Positions 14,914-22,824 are shown, numbered from the stretch's first letter. The stretch: DNA of 39,818 nucleotides from Actinomycetota bacterium (GCA_027314515.1 DAHVAR010000116.1:1-39818); one strand, 5' to 3'. Notes: generated from the sequence alone by a model not told the origin. Numbers and translations are program-made.

Positions 14914-15273
14914 TCTGCTCCCCTTCCCTGCCCTCCGGCCGTACGGAGCCCCAGCAGCCGCTCAGCGCGCCGAGCGGCCGGCGGTACTCCGGCCAGCCAC
15001 ATACATCTCGATCAGTCCCTCTATTATCCAGTGTTCGGCCGTCCGGCGCTAATGATCAGCCGTCCCGCGGACGTCTGTTCCATAACGGCTGATACCGGGC
15101 TACTCGGTAGAACCCGGTCGGCCCGTGTCCAGCCGGTGGCACGCAGTCAGCTGGCCGCGGGACGCCGGGCCTGGTTGCCCGCGGCCAGCAACTCAGGCAT
15201 GCTCGGCCTCGACAGTCCCGCACCGGCGAGTACGGCCCAGCAGGAATGGCTGCACACCAGGAGAGGAAGGCCA
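14914..15273. other. Divergent intergenic region, DUF3117 and enoyl-CoA hydratase
   Basis: 360 bp with no gene I can support. On the minus strand GATAAT (15028-15023) is a good -10 for DUF3117, with a weak TTAGCG 18 bp upstream, giving a leader of about 100 nt. On the plus strand the enoyl-CoA hydratase Shine-Dalgarno (AGGAAGG near 15264-15270) lies at the right edge. The in-frame extension of the hydratase from 15031 to 15273 is Arg/Pro-rich and does not look coding. Confidence 0.5.
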
Positions 15274-16059
15274 GTGACCGATAGCGTGCTCTACGAGGTC
15301 AACGGCGCGGTCGCCACGATCACGATCAACCGGCCAGCGGCCCGGAACGCCCTCACGCTTGATGCCAAGGTCGCCCTGCTGGGAGCGCTGCGGGACTGCA
15401 GCGTGACCGAGGCAGTGCGCGCCGTCGTCCTCACCGGCGCGGGCCAGGCATTCTGCTCGGGCCAGGACCTTCGGGAGCACGCCGACCTGCAGGCCGCTGG
15501 CTCGGCCCCGCTCGATACCGTCCGGCGGCACTACAACCCGATGATCGAGACTATCGCCGCAATGCCCAAGCCAGTGATCGCCGCGCTGCCGGGAGTTGCC
15601 GCCGGAGCAGGCGCCGCGCTTGCTTTTGCCTGTGACTTCCGTATCGCCGCCGAGCGGGCGAGCTTCCTGCTGGCATTCGCCAGGGTCGGGCTTGGCGCGG
15701 ACTCGGGCGCGTCGTGGACTCTGCAGCGGCTCGTCGGGCCGGCCAGGGCGGCGGAGATGCTGATGCTGGCAGAGCCGATCGACGCCGCCACCGCGCTGAG
15801 CCTCGGGCTCCTCACATCCGTCGTACCGGACGCGGACCTGCCTGCGGTCTCAGCTGCCATGGCTGCCAGGCTGGCCGACGGGCCGACGCTGGCTTACGCC
15901 GCGATCAAGGAGAGCCTGGCGTACTCGAGCAGCCATGGCCTGGGCGAGTCGCTGGAGAGAGAGGCCGACGTGCAAGTGCGGCTCGGGAGCACAGACGACC
16001 ACAAGGCCGCGACGCTGGCATTCGTGAACAAGCAGACGCCGGTGTACCTGGGCCGCTGA
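15274..16059 (+). CDS. Enoyl-CoA hydratase/isomerase family protein
   Basis: A 261-residue crotonase-fold protein. The CoA-binding and oxyanion parts are clear: NRPAARNALT near the N-terminus, FCSGQDLREH (first oxyanion segment), and PVIAALPGVAAGAGAALAFACDFRIA with the glycine-rich second segment, then GLGADSGASWTLQRLVG. The first catalytic Glu of true hydratases is replaced here by a GADSG segment, so isomerase or PaaG-like (2-(1,2-epoxy-1,2-dihydrophenyl)acetyl-CoA isomerase) activity is more likely than plain hydration. The GTG at 15274 has AGGAAGG just upstream. No phenylacetate or beta-oxidation genes are adjacent. A 13-bp tandem duplication spans its stop codon. Confidence 0.88.
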   Translation: MTDSVLYEVNGAVATITINRPAARNALTLDAKVALLGALRDCSVTEAVRAVVLTGAGQAFCSGQDLREHADLQAAGSAPLDTVRRHYNPMIETIAAMPKPVIAALPGVAAGAGAALAFACDFRIAAERASFLLAFARVGLGADSGASWTLQRLVGPARAAEMLMLAEPIDAATALSLGLLTSVVPDADLPAVSAAMAARLADGPTLAYAAIKESLAYSSSHGLGESLEREADVQVRLGSTDDHKAATLAFVNKQTPVYLGR

Positions 16060-16078
16060 GGCCAGCCGCTGAGGCCAG
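16053..16078 (+). repeat. 13-bp perfect tandem duplication across a stop codon
   Basis: CCGCTGAGGCCAG occurs at 16053-16065 and 16066-16078. Each copy contains a TGA; the first is the enoyl-CoA hydratase stop. This mirrors the duplication at 3297-3332. Confidence 0.92.
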
Positions 16079-16149
16079 GCCGCCGCACCCGCGCGGGCCC
16101 GCCGCTCCCGCTTCCGGGCAGCACGTCTGCCAGGCGGGCAATCGCATCG

Positions 16150-17076
16150 CTAGACGGCGACAGGGTCGGCGAGCGCCATCTCCTCGTGCGCGCCGACGAT
16201 CTGCTCGGCGACGTCGACGGCGTCCATCAGATCCACCCGCTCGTAATGTCCGGTCGGCGAGCGCCAGGAAACCTCGGCGCCGTGCCGCCAGACCGTCAGG
16301 TGACGGCTGATGGACAGCACCGAGATCCCGTCCAGGTCAGCACGCACAATGCTGGCGAGCCCGCGGTCGGCCAGCATGACCTCAAGCTCGTCGACCAGCA
16401 GGTCAGGGCTGTACCTCGGCCTGCCGACGTGATCTGGCAGGGCAGCTGGCGGAATGCGCAGCGAGAACCAGACCGCCTTGCCCGGCACCTTCCAGTTACC
16501 CAGCCGTGATCGGCTCAGGTGGCAGCCCCACTGCCCGGCCGACAGGCCGGCCACAACCTGCAGTCCCCGGCCGCTGACCGAGTCCGGTGGCGCATCGGAC
16601 ATGCCAGGACGACTGCCTGGCGCCCAGCCGCGCTCGGTATCGAAAACCTTGCACACCAGCTCCCGTGACCGGCCGGTGCCGCGAAGGTACAGCCAGATCT
16701 CCGGGATGCCCGCGGCCGATCGCTGCCGGGTCCCGGCCGCCACCGCATTGCGCTGAGCATGAAGCGTGTTAGCGGCCAGTTCGCTGGCCATGGTGACGCC
16801 GTCATGCACCAGCCCGGAAGGGATGGCAAGGCTCGATACGGCCTCGCGGAAGAATCGGCGTGCCGCGGCCGCACACGTGGTGTCGATCGGCAATGGCCGC
16901 GCGAAGCAGCCGCCAGCGCTGATGCCCGCGTAGGCAAGCCGCTCGGCGGGGTCGGGCAGGAACGCCAGCGCTTCCGCAACGGGTGCTCCGAGCAGGCTGA
17001 CAGGCGGCAGCTGCCCGCCGGCCGCTGGTGAGCCGAGCGCGCTACCGCCACTGTCGGCGGGCGTTGGCGGCCGCAT
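16150..17076 (-). CDS. RsbW/AbaA-like ATP-binding regulatory protein
   Basis: A 308-residue protein with one GHKL ATPase domain of the serine-kinase/anti-sigma type. The N-box is Glu99...Asn103 in ASELAANT. The G1 box is Asp146-x3-Gly150 and the G2 box is SGRGLQVV at 168-175, both typical of the HATPase_c_2 group. The C-terminal third (about 215-308) is unlike RsbW and may be a separate domain. Such orphan ATPases are numerous in sporulating actinomycetes, often next to an XRE regulator and a DUF397 protein; neither is adjacent here. GGGAGGG lies 9 nt before the ATG. A housekeeping promoter with an overlapping palindrome lies about 40 bp upstream, so the gene appears to have its own tight control. 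Confidence 0.8.
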   Translation of the reverse strand: MRPPTPADSGGSALGSPAAGGQLPPVSLLGAPVAEALAFLPDPAERLAYAGISAGGCFARPLPIDTTCAAAARRFFREAVSSLAIPSGLVHDGVTMASELAANTLHAQRNAVAAGTRQRSAAGIPEIWLYLRGTGRSRELVCKVFDTERGWAPGSRPGMSDAPPDSVSGRGLQVVAGLSAGQWGCHLSRSRLGNWKVPGKAVWFSLRIPPAALPDHVGRPRYSPDLLVDELEVMLADRGLASIVRADLDGISVLSISRHLTVWRHGAEVSWRSPTGHYERVDLMDAVDVAEQIVGAHEEMALADPVAV

Positions 17077-17116
17077 GCTCCTCCGCCCTCCCGAGTTAGG
17101 CCTCCTCGCAGCTCAG

Positions 17117-17144
17117 ATTATGGGTATTGTGCGAAGTTTCGCAA
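17117..17144 (-). promoter_or_regulatory. Housekeeping promoter with palindromic operator
   Basis: On the minus strand: TTGCGA (17144-17139), a 16-bp spacer, CATAAT (17122-17117). A perfect 6-2-6 palindrome, TGCGAAGTTTCGCA (17130-17143), overlaps the -35 box and part of the spacer. A repressor bound there would block RNA polymerase. This is the clearest promoter/operator pair in the window. Confidence 0.65.
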
Positions 17145-17215
17145 TGGATTCTCTGAATGTCGCCGCAATTGGCCCGGGCCATTCGCGGGAGGCCGGCGGT
17201 GCGCAGACCTCTGGG

Positions 17216-17812
17216 CTAAGCCTGCCGGGCGGCTTCCGCGGGGCCACGGCTGACGCAGGCGGCCAGGTGATCGTTGACCAGCCCGCAGGCCTGCATCGTG
17301 GCATACGCGGTGACCGGGCCGGTGAACGTGAAGCCGCGGCCACGCAAGTCCTTGGCCAGCGCCCTGGATTCGGCTGTCACGGCCGGCACGTCGGCGATGC
17401 TGACCGGCGCGGGCGCCTGATCGCCCGCATAGTGCCAGACGAGCTTGGCAAGGCCAGCCGGAAGCCGGAGAGCGGCCCGCGCGTTGGCAATGGCGGCCTC
17501 GATCTTCGCCCGGTTCCGGACGATGCCCGGATCAGCCAGCAGGCGCGCGACGTCATCCGGCCCGAATCTGGCGACCGTCTCGATGTCAAATCCGCTGAAG
17601 GCCAGCCTGAAGTTCGCTCGCTTGCGCAAGATCGTGAGCCAGGAAAGGCCGGACTGGAAGGCTTCCAGGCACAGCCGCTCGAAGATCCCGTTGTCGTCCT
17701 GGACCGGCCGCCCCCATTCCTCGTCGTGGTAGCTGAGGTAGTCGGGAGGACTTACGCTCCACGGGCATCGCAGCAGGCCGTCAGGACCGGCGACGGGTAG
17801 TCCCGTTGTCAT
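17216..17812 (-). CDS. tag: DNA-3-methyladenine glycosylase I
   Basis: A 198-residue base-excision repair enzyme that removes 3-methyladenine from alkylated DNA. The hallmark parts are present: RCPW (15-18), YHDEEWG (28-34), the catalytic Glu50 in LEAFQSGLSWLTIL, and a C-terminal VNDHLAAC. The zinc snap is complete: Cys16, His29, His182, Cys186. Its ATG overlaps the stop of the DivIVA-like gene by four bases (ATGA), so it is translationally coupled to that gene. The same pairing is found in Mycobacterium (Rv1209-Rv1210). Confidence 0.95.
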   Translation of the reverse strand: MTTGLPVAGPDGLLRCPWSVSPPDYLSYHDEEWGRPVQDDNGIFERLCLEAFQSGLSWLTILRKRANFRLAFSGFDIETVARFGPDDVARLLADPGIVRNRAKIEAAIANARAALRLPAGLAKLVWHYAGDQAPAPVSIADVPAVTAESRALAKDLRGRGFTFTGPVTAYATMQACGLVNDHLAACVSRGPAEAARQA

Positions 17813-18348
17813 TCACCCTCACCCGGGTACTGGATGCTCGCCTGCTGGCCGCGCAGGCCGGCAGGCCCGGCTGCCGTGCCGGGCACGGCCTGAGACTGCC
17901 AGCCGGTGACCCGTGGCAGGTCCTGTTCCGGCGGCGGCCCCGGTTCGCCCGTCGCGCTCGCGCCGCCGATCAGGCTGGCCGGCAGCGGCGCGTTCCGGTC
18001 CGGATCGCTGTCGGCGGGGGAACCGGCCGGATAATCCGGCGCGCTCGCGCCCGTGCCGGCGCGGTGCGCAGCGGATACCTCCGCCAGCCGGCTGCGCAGC
18101 CAGTCGATTTCGGCATCCCGCTCGGCGATAGTCCTGGCGATCAGCGACAGCGCATGCTCGGTAGCCGCGGCGTGATAGCCGAGCAGCGCACCCGGAGGAC
18201 GGTAGTTCGCGACGTCCGACCAGGTCCGGAAGTCCGGGCGGCCGGGCAACTCGGGCCGGTCGCGGCTGAGTTCTCCGCCCCGGCCCATCGCGACCACCAC
18301 GACGCCGCCAAGGATCAGGGCGGCGGCGAACAGTATGACAACGGGCAC
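17809..18348 (-). CDS. DivIVA-like single-pass membrane protein
   Basis: A 179-residue protein with an N-terminal membrane helix (about residues 2-20) and a cytoplasmic stretch, RPPGALLGYHAAATEHALSL followed by IARTIAERDAEIDWLRSRL. This resembles the RGY-x(n)-VD motif and coiled coil of DivIVA/Wag31-domain proteins in degenerate form. The rest, from about residue 90, is low-complexity and rich in Pro, Gly, Ala and Ser. The equivalent position next to tag is held by a DivIVA-domain membrane protein in Mycobacterium and Streptomyces. The role is unknown; polar or septal location is an inference from the family. CACGAT lies 6 nt before the GTG, again suggesting a leaderless start. Confidence 0.7.
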   Translation of the reverse strand: MPVVILFAAALILGGVVVVAMGRGGELSRDRPELPGRPDFRTWSDVANYRPPGALLGYHAAATEHALSLIARTIAERDAEIDWLRSRLAEVSAAHRAGTGASAPDYPAGSPADSDPDRNAPLPASLIGGASATGEPGPPPEQDLPRVTGWQSQAVPGTAAGPAGLRGQQASIQYPGEGE

Positions 18349-18411
18349 CTCGCCATCGTGCCACGACCTGCGGTGTGCTAGCGCATCACCGCAGCCATGC
18401 CGTCGGCCGGG

Positions 18412-19185
18412 TTATGTGGCGGAAGCTCCGGTGGCCCCATCCAGGCTGTGCGCCTCGACGATGATCCGGACGACCTCGGCGGGGTCGTCGGCAAGCCGGA
18501 TCAGGCCCGGATCGGCCGGCGAAAGCTTGCCTGCCGGGAGCATCGTGTCGACGATCCAGGCCCGCAGGCCCTTCCAGTACTCGCTGCCCACCAGCACGAT
18601 CGGGAACCTGGTGATCTTGCCAGTCTGTACGAGCGTCACGGCCTCGAACAGCTCGTCCAAGGTGCCGAAGCCGCCCGGAAGCACCACGAAGGCCTGCGAG
18701 TACTTGACGAAGACCGTCTTGCGCACGAAGAAGTACCGGAACTCAAGGCCGATCTCGACGTACTCGTTCAGGCCCTGCTCGAGCGGCAGCTCGATGCCGA
18801 GCCCCACCGAGACGCCCCCCGCGCTGGCCGCGCCCTTGTTTGCCGCCTCCATGATGCCCGGGCCGCCGCCGGTGATCACGGCGTAACCGGCGCTTGCCAG
18901 CCCCGCCCCGATCTGCTCCGCGCAGTCGTACTCGGCCGTGCCCGGCCGGGTCCGCGCCGATCCGAACACCGAGACCGCCTGCCCTAGCTCCGCGAGCAAC
19001 CCGAAGCCCTCAACGAACTCGGCCTGGATCCGCAGCACCCGCCACGGATCGGTGTGCACCCAGTCGCTTGGCCCGCGCCAGTCGAGCAGCCGCTGGTCGG
19101 TCGTGGTCTTGGGAATGTGCTTACCCCGCAGGGTGGCGGGGCCCTGGCGACGCAGCCGGCGGCGTGGCTCGGAATTCAGACTCAT
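18412..19185 (-). CDS. LOG-family protein (TIGR00730)
   Basis: A 257-residue Rossmann-fold protein of the LOG (lysine decarboxylase-like) family. Many members are cytokinin riboside 5'-monophosphate phosphoribohydrolases, which free a base from a nucleotide. The active-site signatures are VITGGGPGIMEAANKGA and LPGGFGTLDELFEA. This longer subtype, with DWVHTDPWRVLRIQAEFVEG near the N-terminus, is common in actinobacteria, and its true substrate is not settled. The ATG at 19185 is chosen because TACCTT lies 7 nt upstream; a GTG at 19206 would add seven residues and has no signal. In Mycobacterium the homolog (Rv1205) lies in the same segment between dapD and tag. Confidence 0.9.
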   Translation of the reverse strand: MSLNSEPRRRLRRQGPATLRGKHIPKTTTDQRLLDWRGPSDWVHTDPWRVLRIQAEFVEGFGLLAELGQAVSVFGSARTRPGTAEYDCAEQIGAGLASAGYAVITGGGPGIMEAANKGAASAGGVSVGLGIELPLEQGLNEYVEIGLEFRYFFVRKTVFVKYSQAFVVLPGGFGTLDELFEAVTLVQTGKITRFPIVLVGSEYWKGLRAWIVDTMLPAGKLSPADPGLIRLADDPAEVVRIIVEAHSLDGATGASAT

Positions 19186-19192
19186 GGCCCAT

Positions 19193-19198
19193 AAGGTA
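19193..19198 (-). promoter_or_regulatory. -10 box of the LOG gene, leaderless
   Basis: TACCTT on the minus strand, 7 nt before the ATG at 19185, with no Shine-Dalgarno. It favours this start over the GTG at 19206, which would lie upstream of the box. Confidence 0.5.
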
Positions 19199-19259
19199 AC
19201 CGCCACCGGGCGATGTTCAGCCAGCGCACCGCCGGGCCTGGCTCGCCGACCGACGGCGG

Positions 19260-20126
19260 CTAAGAACTCACCCCGTGATCGCGGAGGATGTCGTTAAGCG
19301 CTGCCCTGTCGTGCGCGCTTCCCTCGGCCAGTCGCCTCAGCACCAGCACGCACGGCATGCCGAACTCGCCGCCGCCGAACTTGCGCATCCGGGTCCCGCC
19401 GACGCAGACCGACCAGGCCGGTACCTCGCCTCGGGGCAGTTCGTCACCGGTCTCCGCATCGATGACGTGGCTGGACTTGGTCAGGATCGTGCCGGCGCCG
19501 AGCACCGCGCCGGTCCGGACCCGTGCCCCCTCCACCACCATGGACCGGGAGAAGATCGTGGCGTCGTCCTCGACCACGACCGGTACGGCGCTCGGCGGCT
19601 CGAGCACGCCGCCGATCCCCACGCCGCCGGCCAGGTGCACGTTCTTGCCGATCTGCGCGCACGACCCGACGGTCGCCCAGGTGTCCACCATGGTGCCGGA
19701 GTCAACGTAGGCGCCGATGTTGACGAACGATGGCATCAGCACCGCGCCCGGTGCCACGTAAGCGCCCCACCTGACGATGGAGCCGGCCACCGCGCGGACG
19801 TCATCGAGCCGGCTTGTCAGCGGTACCCGGTCGTTGTAGCGGAAGTCGCCGACCTGCGTGGTGACCATCGGCATGAGCCGGAACGCGAGCAGTATCGCGC
19901 GCTTGGCCCGCTCGTCCACGACCACCAGATCGGAGCTCCGATCGATCCAGGCAACCCTGCACTGGCCTGCGTCGATCATGTCGACTGCCAGGTAGACCAG
20001 GTCCCTGGCGGCCGCGTCGGATGGCGTCAGGCCGGCCCGGCGCTCCCACAAGTCGTCGATGCCGGCGGGCAGCGGCGAGGCAACGGCACCGGCGTCAGGC
20101 CCGTCCGCATCGGGTGCGTGCGTCAT
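19260..20126 (-). CDS. dapD: Tetrahydrodipicolinate N-succinyltransferase
   Basis: A 288-residue left-handed beta-helix acyltransferase of the lysine/diaminopimelate pathway; it transfers succinyl from succinyl-CoA to tetrahydrodipicolinate. The core MPSFVNIGAYVDSGTMVDTW and GSCAQIGKNVHLAGGVGIGG is unmistakable. The later coil departs from the usual FIGARS form (here ATIFSRS), and the protein ends with MRKFGGGEFGMPCVLVLRR, which I regard as an actinobacterial variant. A TAGGCT box lies 8 nt before the ATG. The next pathway enzyme, DapC, is encoded 1.5 kb away on the other strand, and dapE is not in the window. Confidence 0.93.
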   Translation of the reverse strand: MTHAPDADGPDAGAVASPLPAGIDDLWERRAGLTPSDAAARDLVYLAVDMIDAGQCRVAWIDRSSDLVVVDERAKRAILLAFRLMPMVTTQVGDFRYNDRVPLTSRLDDVRAVAGSIVRWGAYVAPGAVLMPSFVNIGAYVDSGTMVDTWATVGSCAQIGKNVHLAGGVGIGGVLEPPSAVPVVVEDDATIFSRSMVVEGARVRTGAVLGAGTILTKSSHVIDAETGDELPRGEVPAWSVCVGGTRMRKFGGGEFGMPCVLVLRRLAEGSAHDRAALNDILRDHGVSS

Positions 20127-20134
20127 AGCCAGCG

Positions 20135-20140
20135 AGCCTA
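20135..20140 (-). promoter_or_regulatory. -10 box of dapD, leaderless
   Basis: TAGGCT on the minus strand, 8 nt before the ATG at 20126. No Shine-Dalgarno is present. Confidence 0.5.
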
Positions 20141-20173
20141 ATGGTCAGCCGGCCTGCCGTGCGTAACGGGCTT

Positions 20174-20216
20174 GCGGACGGCAGGCAGCTAAGCTCGCGG
20201 ACGGCGGGCAGCTAAG
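20174..20216. repeat. 20-bp direct duplication between dapD and the lysozyme-like gene
   Basis: Copies GCGGACGGCAGGCAGCTAAG at 20174-20193 and 20197-20216, one mismatch, 3 bp apart. They lie between two divergent -10 boxes (20135 and 20234), the same position as the 9081-9120 duplication. Confidence 0.9.
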
Positions 20217-20233
20217 TCCGCCGCGCGAGCGGG

Positions 20234-20239
20234 TAGCGT
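20234..20239 (+). promoter_or_regulatory. -10 box of the lysozyme-like gene, leaderless
   Basis: TAGCGT lies 7 nt before the ATG at 20247. No Shine-Dalgarno is present. Confidence 0.45.
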
Positions 20240-20246
20240 CGGACGC

Positions 20247-21107
20247 ATGCCGAGCCGACGCCAGTCTGTCCGGGCCAGCCGGCGGCCCGGCGCCAGGATA
20301 GTGGTGCTGATCCTGTCGATCTGCCTGCTGGTGGGCGTGCTGGCGATCAAGTTCGGTGGCAGGCTGCTGTGGCCTGCCAACTGCCTGGCCGGCCCTGCCG
20401 CGCAGGCAGTCCAGCTCAGCGTCAGCCAGGCAGGCATCGCTGCCACCATCGCCGGGGTCGCAAGTCACCGCGGCTTGCCGACCAGGGCAGTGGCCATCGC
20501 CTACGCGACTGCCCTGCAGGAGTCGAAGCTGGCCAATCTGACTTACGGCGACCTGGATTCGGTCGGCGTTTTCCAGCAGCGCCCATCCCAAGGCTGGGGA
20601 ACGGTGCGGCAGATCGAGAATCCGGTTTACGCGACCAGCCGGTTCTTCGCCGCGCTGACGCTGGTCCCGCGTTACCGCCGGCTGCCGATCTACCAGGCCG
20701 CCCAGGACGTCCAGCACAGCGCTGACGGCTTCGCTTACGGGCAGTACGCTGAGGAAGGGACCGAGCTAGCCCGCGCGTTCAGCGGAGACGAGGCGCACGC
20801 CGTCTGGTGCAGTTACGGCTCGCCGGTCGGCCGGGCCCGGCTGGCCGGCGCCCGGATCGCTCTCGACGATGCGTTCGGCAGGCTGCGCGGTACCCGGGCG
20901 AGCCACCGCGGCGCGGGCGTGACGGTGGGCAGTGTCCGCCAGGGCTGGGCGGTAGCGGCCTGGCTGGTCACGCACGCCACCACGTACGGCATCACCGACG
21001 TGCGATATGCCGGCTTCCAGTGGCTCGCGAACCGCTCCGGCGGCTGGAAGCCGGACCGGGCTCCGGCGCGCGGGCCGGGTGCCGGGGCTTCGGTGCTGTT
21101 CGGCTGA
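20247..21107 (+). CDS. Membrane-anchored lysozyme-like protein of unknown function
   Basis: A 286-residue protein with a basic N-terminus, a membrane helix or uncleaved signal at about residues 17-35, and an outside domain. The domain carries ATALQESKLANLTYGDLDSV and GVFQQRPSQGWGT, a pattern found in actinobacterial secreted proteins that resemble the transglycosylase/lysozyme fold; the Glu in LQES would be the catalytic acid. Later parts are less conserved. Related genes are often labelled heavy-metal transporter, which the sequence does not support. A cell-wall role is an inference. It is divergent from dapD across a 20-bp duplication and precedes fdxA by 133 bp. Confidence 0.7.
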   Translation: MPSRRQSVRASRRPGARIVVLILSICLLVGVLAIKFGGRLLWPANCLAGPAAQAVQLSVSQAGIAATIAGVASHRGLPTRAVAIAYATALQESKLANLTYGDLDSVGVFQQRPSQGWGTVRQIENPVYATSRFFAALTLVPRYRRLPIYQAAQDVQHSADGFAYGQYAEEGTELARAFSGDEAHAVWCSYGSPVGRARLAGARIALDDAFGRLRGTRASHRGAGVTVGSVRQGWAVAAWLVTHATTYGITDVRYAGFQWLANRSGGWKPDRAPARGPGAGASVLFG

Positions 21108-21240
21108 TAGCCTGCGGTCCCCGGCATCGGCTGCTTGTGCCCCGGTCTTGCCGGGACGCGATACTGGTGGCAAGCCGCGACACTTGGGTCAGCCGCACCG
21201 CTGGTGCACAAGGGCGCGGACGGAAGAGGAGAACGCGGAA

Positions 21241-21567
21241 GTGACCTACATCATCACGCAGCCTTGCGTCGATGTGCTCGACAAGGCCTGCATCGAAGAG
21301 TGCCCGGTCGACTGCATCTACGAGGGCGAGCGGATGCTCTACATCCACCCGGATGAGTGCGTGGACTGCGGCGCCTGCGAGCCCGTCTGCCCGGTTGAGG
21401 CCATCTTCTACGAGGACGATGTGCCCGATCAGTGGAAGGACTATTACAAGGCCAACGTCGAGTTCTTCGGCGATCTCGGCTCGCCAGGCGGCGCTTCCAA
21501 AGTCGGCAAGATCAACAAAGATCACCCGATCGTTGCCGCGCTCCCCCCGCAGGAGACCGAGCACTAA
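21241..21567 (+). CDS. fdxA: Seven-iron ferredoxin
   Basis: A 108-residue 3Fe-4S/4Fe-4S ferredoxin, a small cytoplasmic electron carrier. The cysteines follow the seven-iron pattern: Cys9, Cys17, Cys21 and Cys25 in the first half, then Cys40-x2-Cys43-x2-Cys46-x3-Cys50-Pro. The C-terminal extension (about residues 58-108), with VPDQWKDYYKANVEFF, is typical of actinobacterial FdxA/FdxC. The GTG at 21241 has GGAG about 10 nt upstream and matches the conserved N-terminus TYIITQPCVD. It stands 14 bp before dapC and is likely co-transcribed; the same fdx-aminotransferase pairing is seen in Mycobacterium (Rv1177-Rv1178). Confidence 0.96.
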   Translation: MTYIITQPCVDVLDKACIEECPVDCIYEGERMLYIHPDECVDCGACEPVCPVEAIFYEDDVPDQWKDYYKANVEFFGDLGSPGGASKVGKINKDHPIVAALPPQETEH

Positions 21568-21581
21568 CGCGGGAACGGGCA

Positions 21582-22730
21582 GTGACGGCGGGCAGCATGA
21601 CCGCGGGCGCGGCAGCGGGTGCCGGTGCGCCGACGGTCGCGGCGCGGCTGCCGGCTTTCCCCTGGGACTCACTGGCTGGCCCGGCGCAGCTCGCCCGGCA
21701 GCATCCGGACGGGATCGTGGACCTGTCCGTTGGCACTCCGGTCGACCCGGTGCCCGAGGTGGTCAGAGCTGCGCTGCGAGCCGCCGACGACTCTCCCGGC
21801 TATCCGGCGACAGCCGGCACCGCTGCTCTGCGTGAGGCCGCCGCCGGCTGGCTGACCCGGCGGCATGGGGTCAGCGTGGACCCTGCGGCCGTGCTGCCGG
21901 TCATCGGCACCAAGGAGTTCATCGCGTCGCTGCCCACGGCCCTTGGCTGCGGTCCCGGCGATATCGTCGCCCATCCGGCGCTGGCTTATCCCACCTATGA
22001 CGTGGGCGCCCGGCTGGCGGGCGCCACGCCGGTGCCGGCCGCGGGCGTCGTCTCGCTCGGGCCGCAGCGAGTATCCCTGCTCTGGCTGAACTCGCCGGCC
22101 AACCCCACCGGCCAGGTGCTGCCAGCCGAGCACCTGCGCAAGGTCGTCAGCTGGGCGCGCGAGCGCGGCACGGTCGTGGCATCTGACGAGTGCTACCTCG
22201 AACTGGGCTGGGATGCCACGCCGTTGTCCGTGCTGCACCCGGATGCGTGCGGCGGCTCGCACCAGGGCCTGCTGGCCGTGCACTCGCTGTCCAAGCGGTC
22301 GAACATGGCCGGCTACCGGGCCGGATTCGTGACCGGAGATCCGGCCCTGATGGCGGAACTGCTGGAGATCCGCAAGCACGCCGGCCTGATCGTCCCGGCG
22401 CCTGTGCAGGCCGCGATGGCGGCCGCCCTGGCCGATGACGTGCACGCGGACGCACAGCGCGCCCGGTATGCGGACCGGCGGAACCGGCTGCGGGCCGCTT
22501 TCCAGGCGGCTGGCTGGGTTACCGAGGAGTCCGCTGGCGGGCTGTACCTGTGGGCAACGCATCCGGACCTGGATTGCCGGGCGTCGGTGCAGCGGCTAGC
22601 CGAGGCCGGCATTTTGGTGGCGCCGGGCGAGATCTACGGGCCAGGCGGCGCCCGGCACATCCGGGTGGCGCTGACCGCCACCGACGAGCGGGTCGACGCC
22701 GCCGTGAGCCGGCTGGCCCGGCTGGCCTGA
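21582..22730 (+). CDS. dapC: Succinyldiaminopimelate aminotransferase
   Basis: A 382-residue class I/II PLP aminotransferase that makes N-succinyl-diaminopimelate in lysine and cell-wall synthesis. Key parts are LWLNSPANPTGQVLP, the Asp in ASDECYLELGWD, and the PLP lysine Lys238 in HSLSKRSNMAGYRAGF, a sequence typical of actinobacterial DapC. The assignment rests on that motif and on fdxA directly upstream, with dapD nearby. The GTG at 21582 is 14 bp after fdxA; an in-frame ATG at 21597 is an equally good start. The first 17 residues are Ala/Gly-rich and unlikely to fold. Three 7-bp repeats and a 16-bp duplication follow the gene. Confidence 0.9.
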   Translation: MTAGSMTAGAAAGAGAPTVAARLPAFPWDSLAGPAQLARQHPDGIVDLSVGTPVDPVPEVVRAALRAADDSPGYPATAGTAALREAAAGWLTRRHGVSVDPAAVLPVIGTKEFIASLPTALGCGPGDIVAHPALAYPTYDVGARLAGATPVPAAGVVSLGPQRVSLLWLNSPANPTGQVLPAEHLRKVVSWARERGTVVASDECYLELGWDATPLSVLHPDACGGSHQGLLAVHSLSKRSNMAGYRAGFVTGDPALMAELLEIRKHAGLIVPAPVQAAMAAALADDVHADAQRARYADRRNRLRAAFQAAGWVTEESAGGLYLWATHPDLDCRASVQRLAEAGILVAPGEIYGPGGARHIRVALTATDERVDAAVSRLARLA

Positions 22731-22755
22731 CGTCGCCCCGCTGATAACCGCCTAC

Positions 22756-22776
22756 CGGATAGCGGATAGCGGATAA
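22756..22776. repeat. 7-bp tandem triplet after dapC
   Basis: CGGATAG, CGGATAG and CGGATAA abut at 22756-22776. A GATAAC at 22743-22748, another at 22772-22777 and the inverse GTTATC at 22803-22808 frame the area, which could be an operator for the membrane protein gene that follows. Confidence 0.75.
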
Positions 22777-22824
22777 CTCTGCCCTAAATTGGCGTTCTGC
22801 GCGTTATCATCCCGATGGCGGCGG

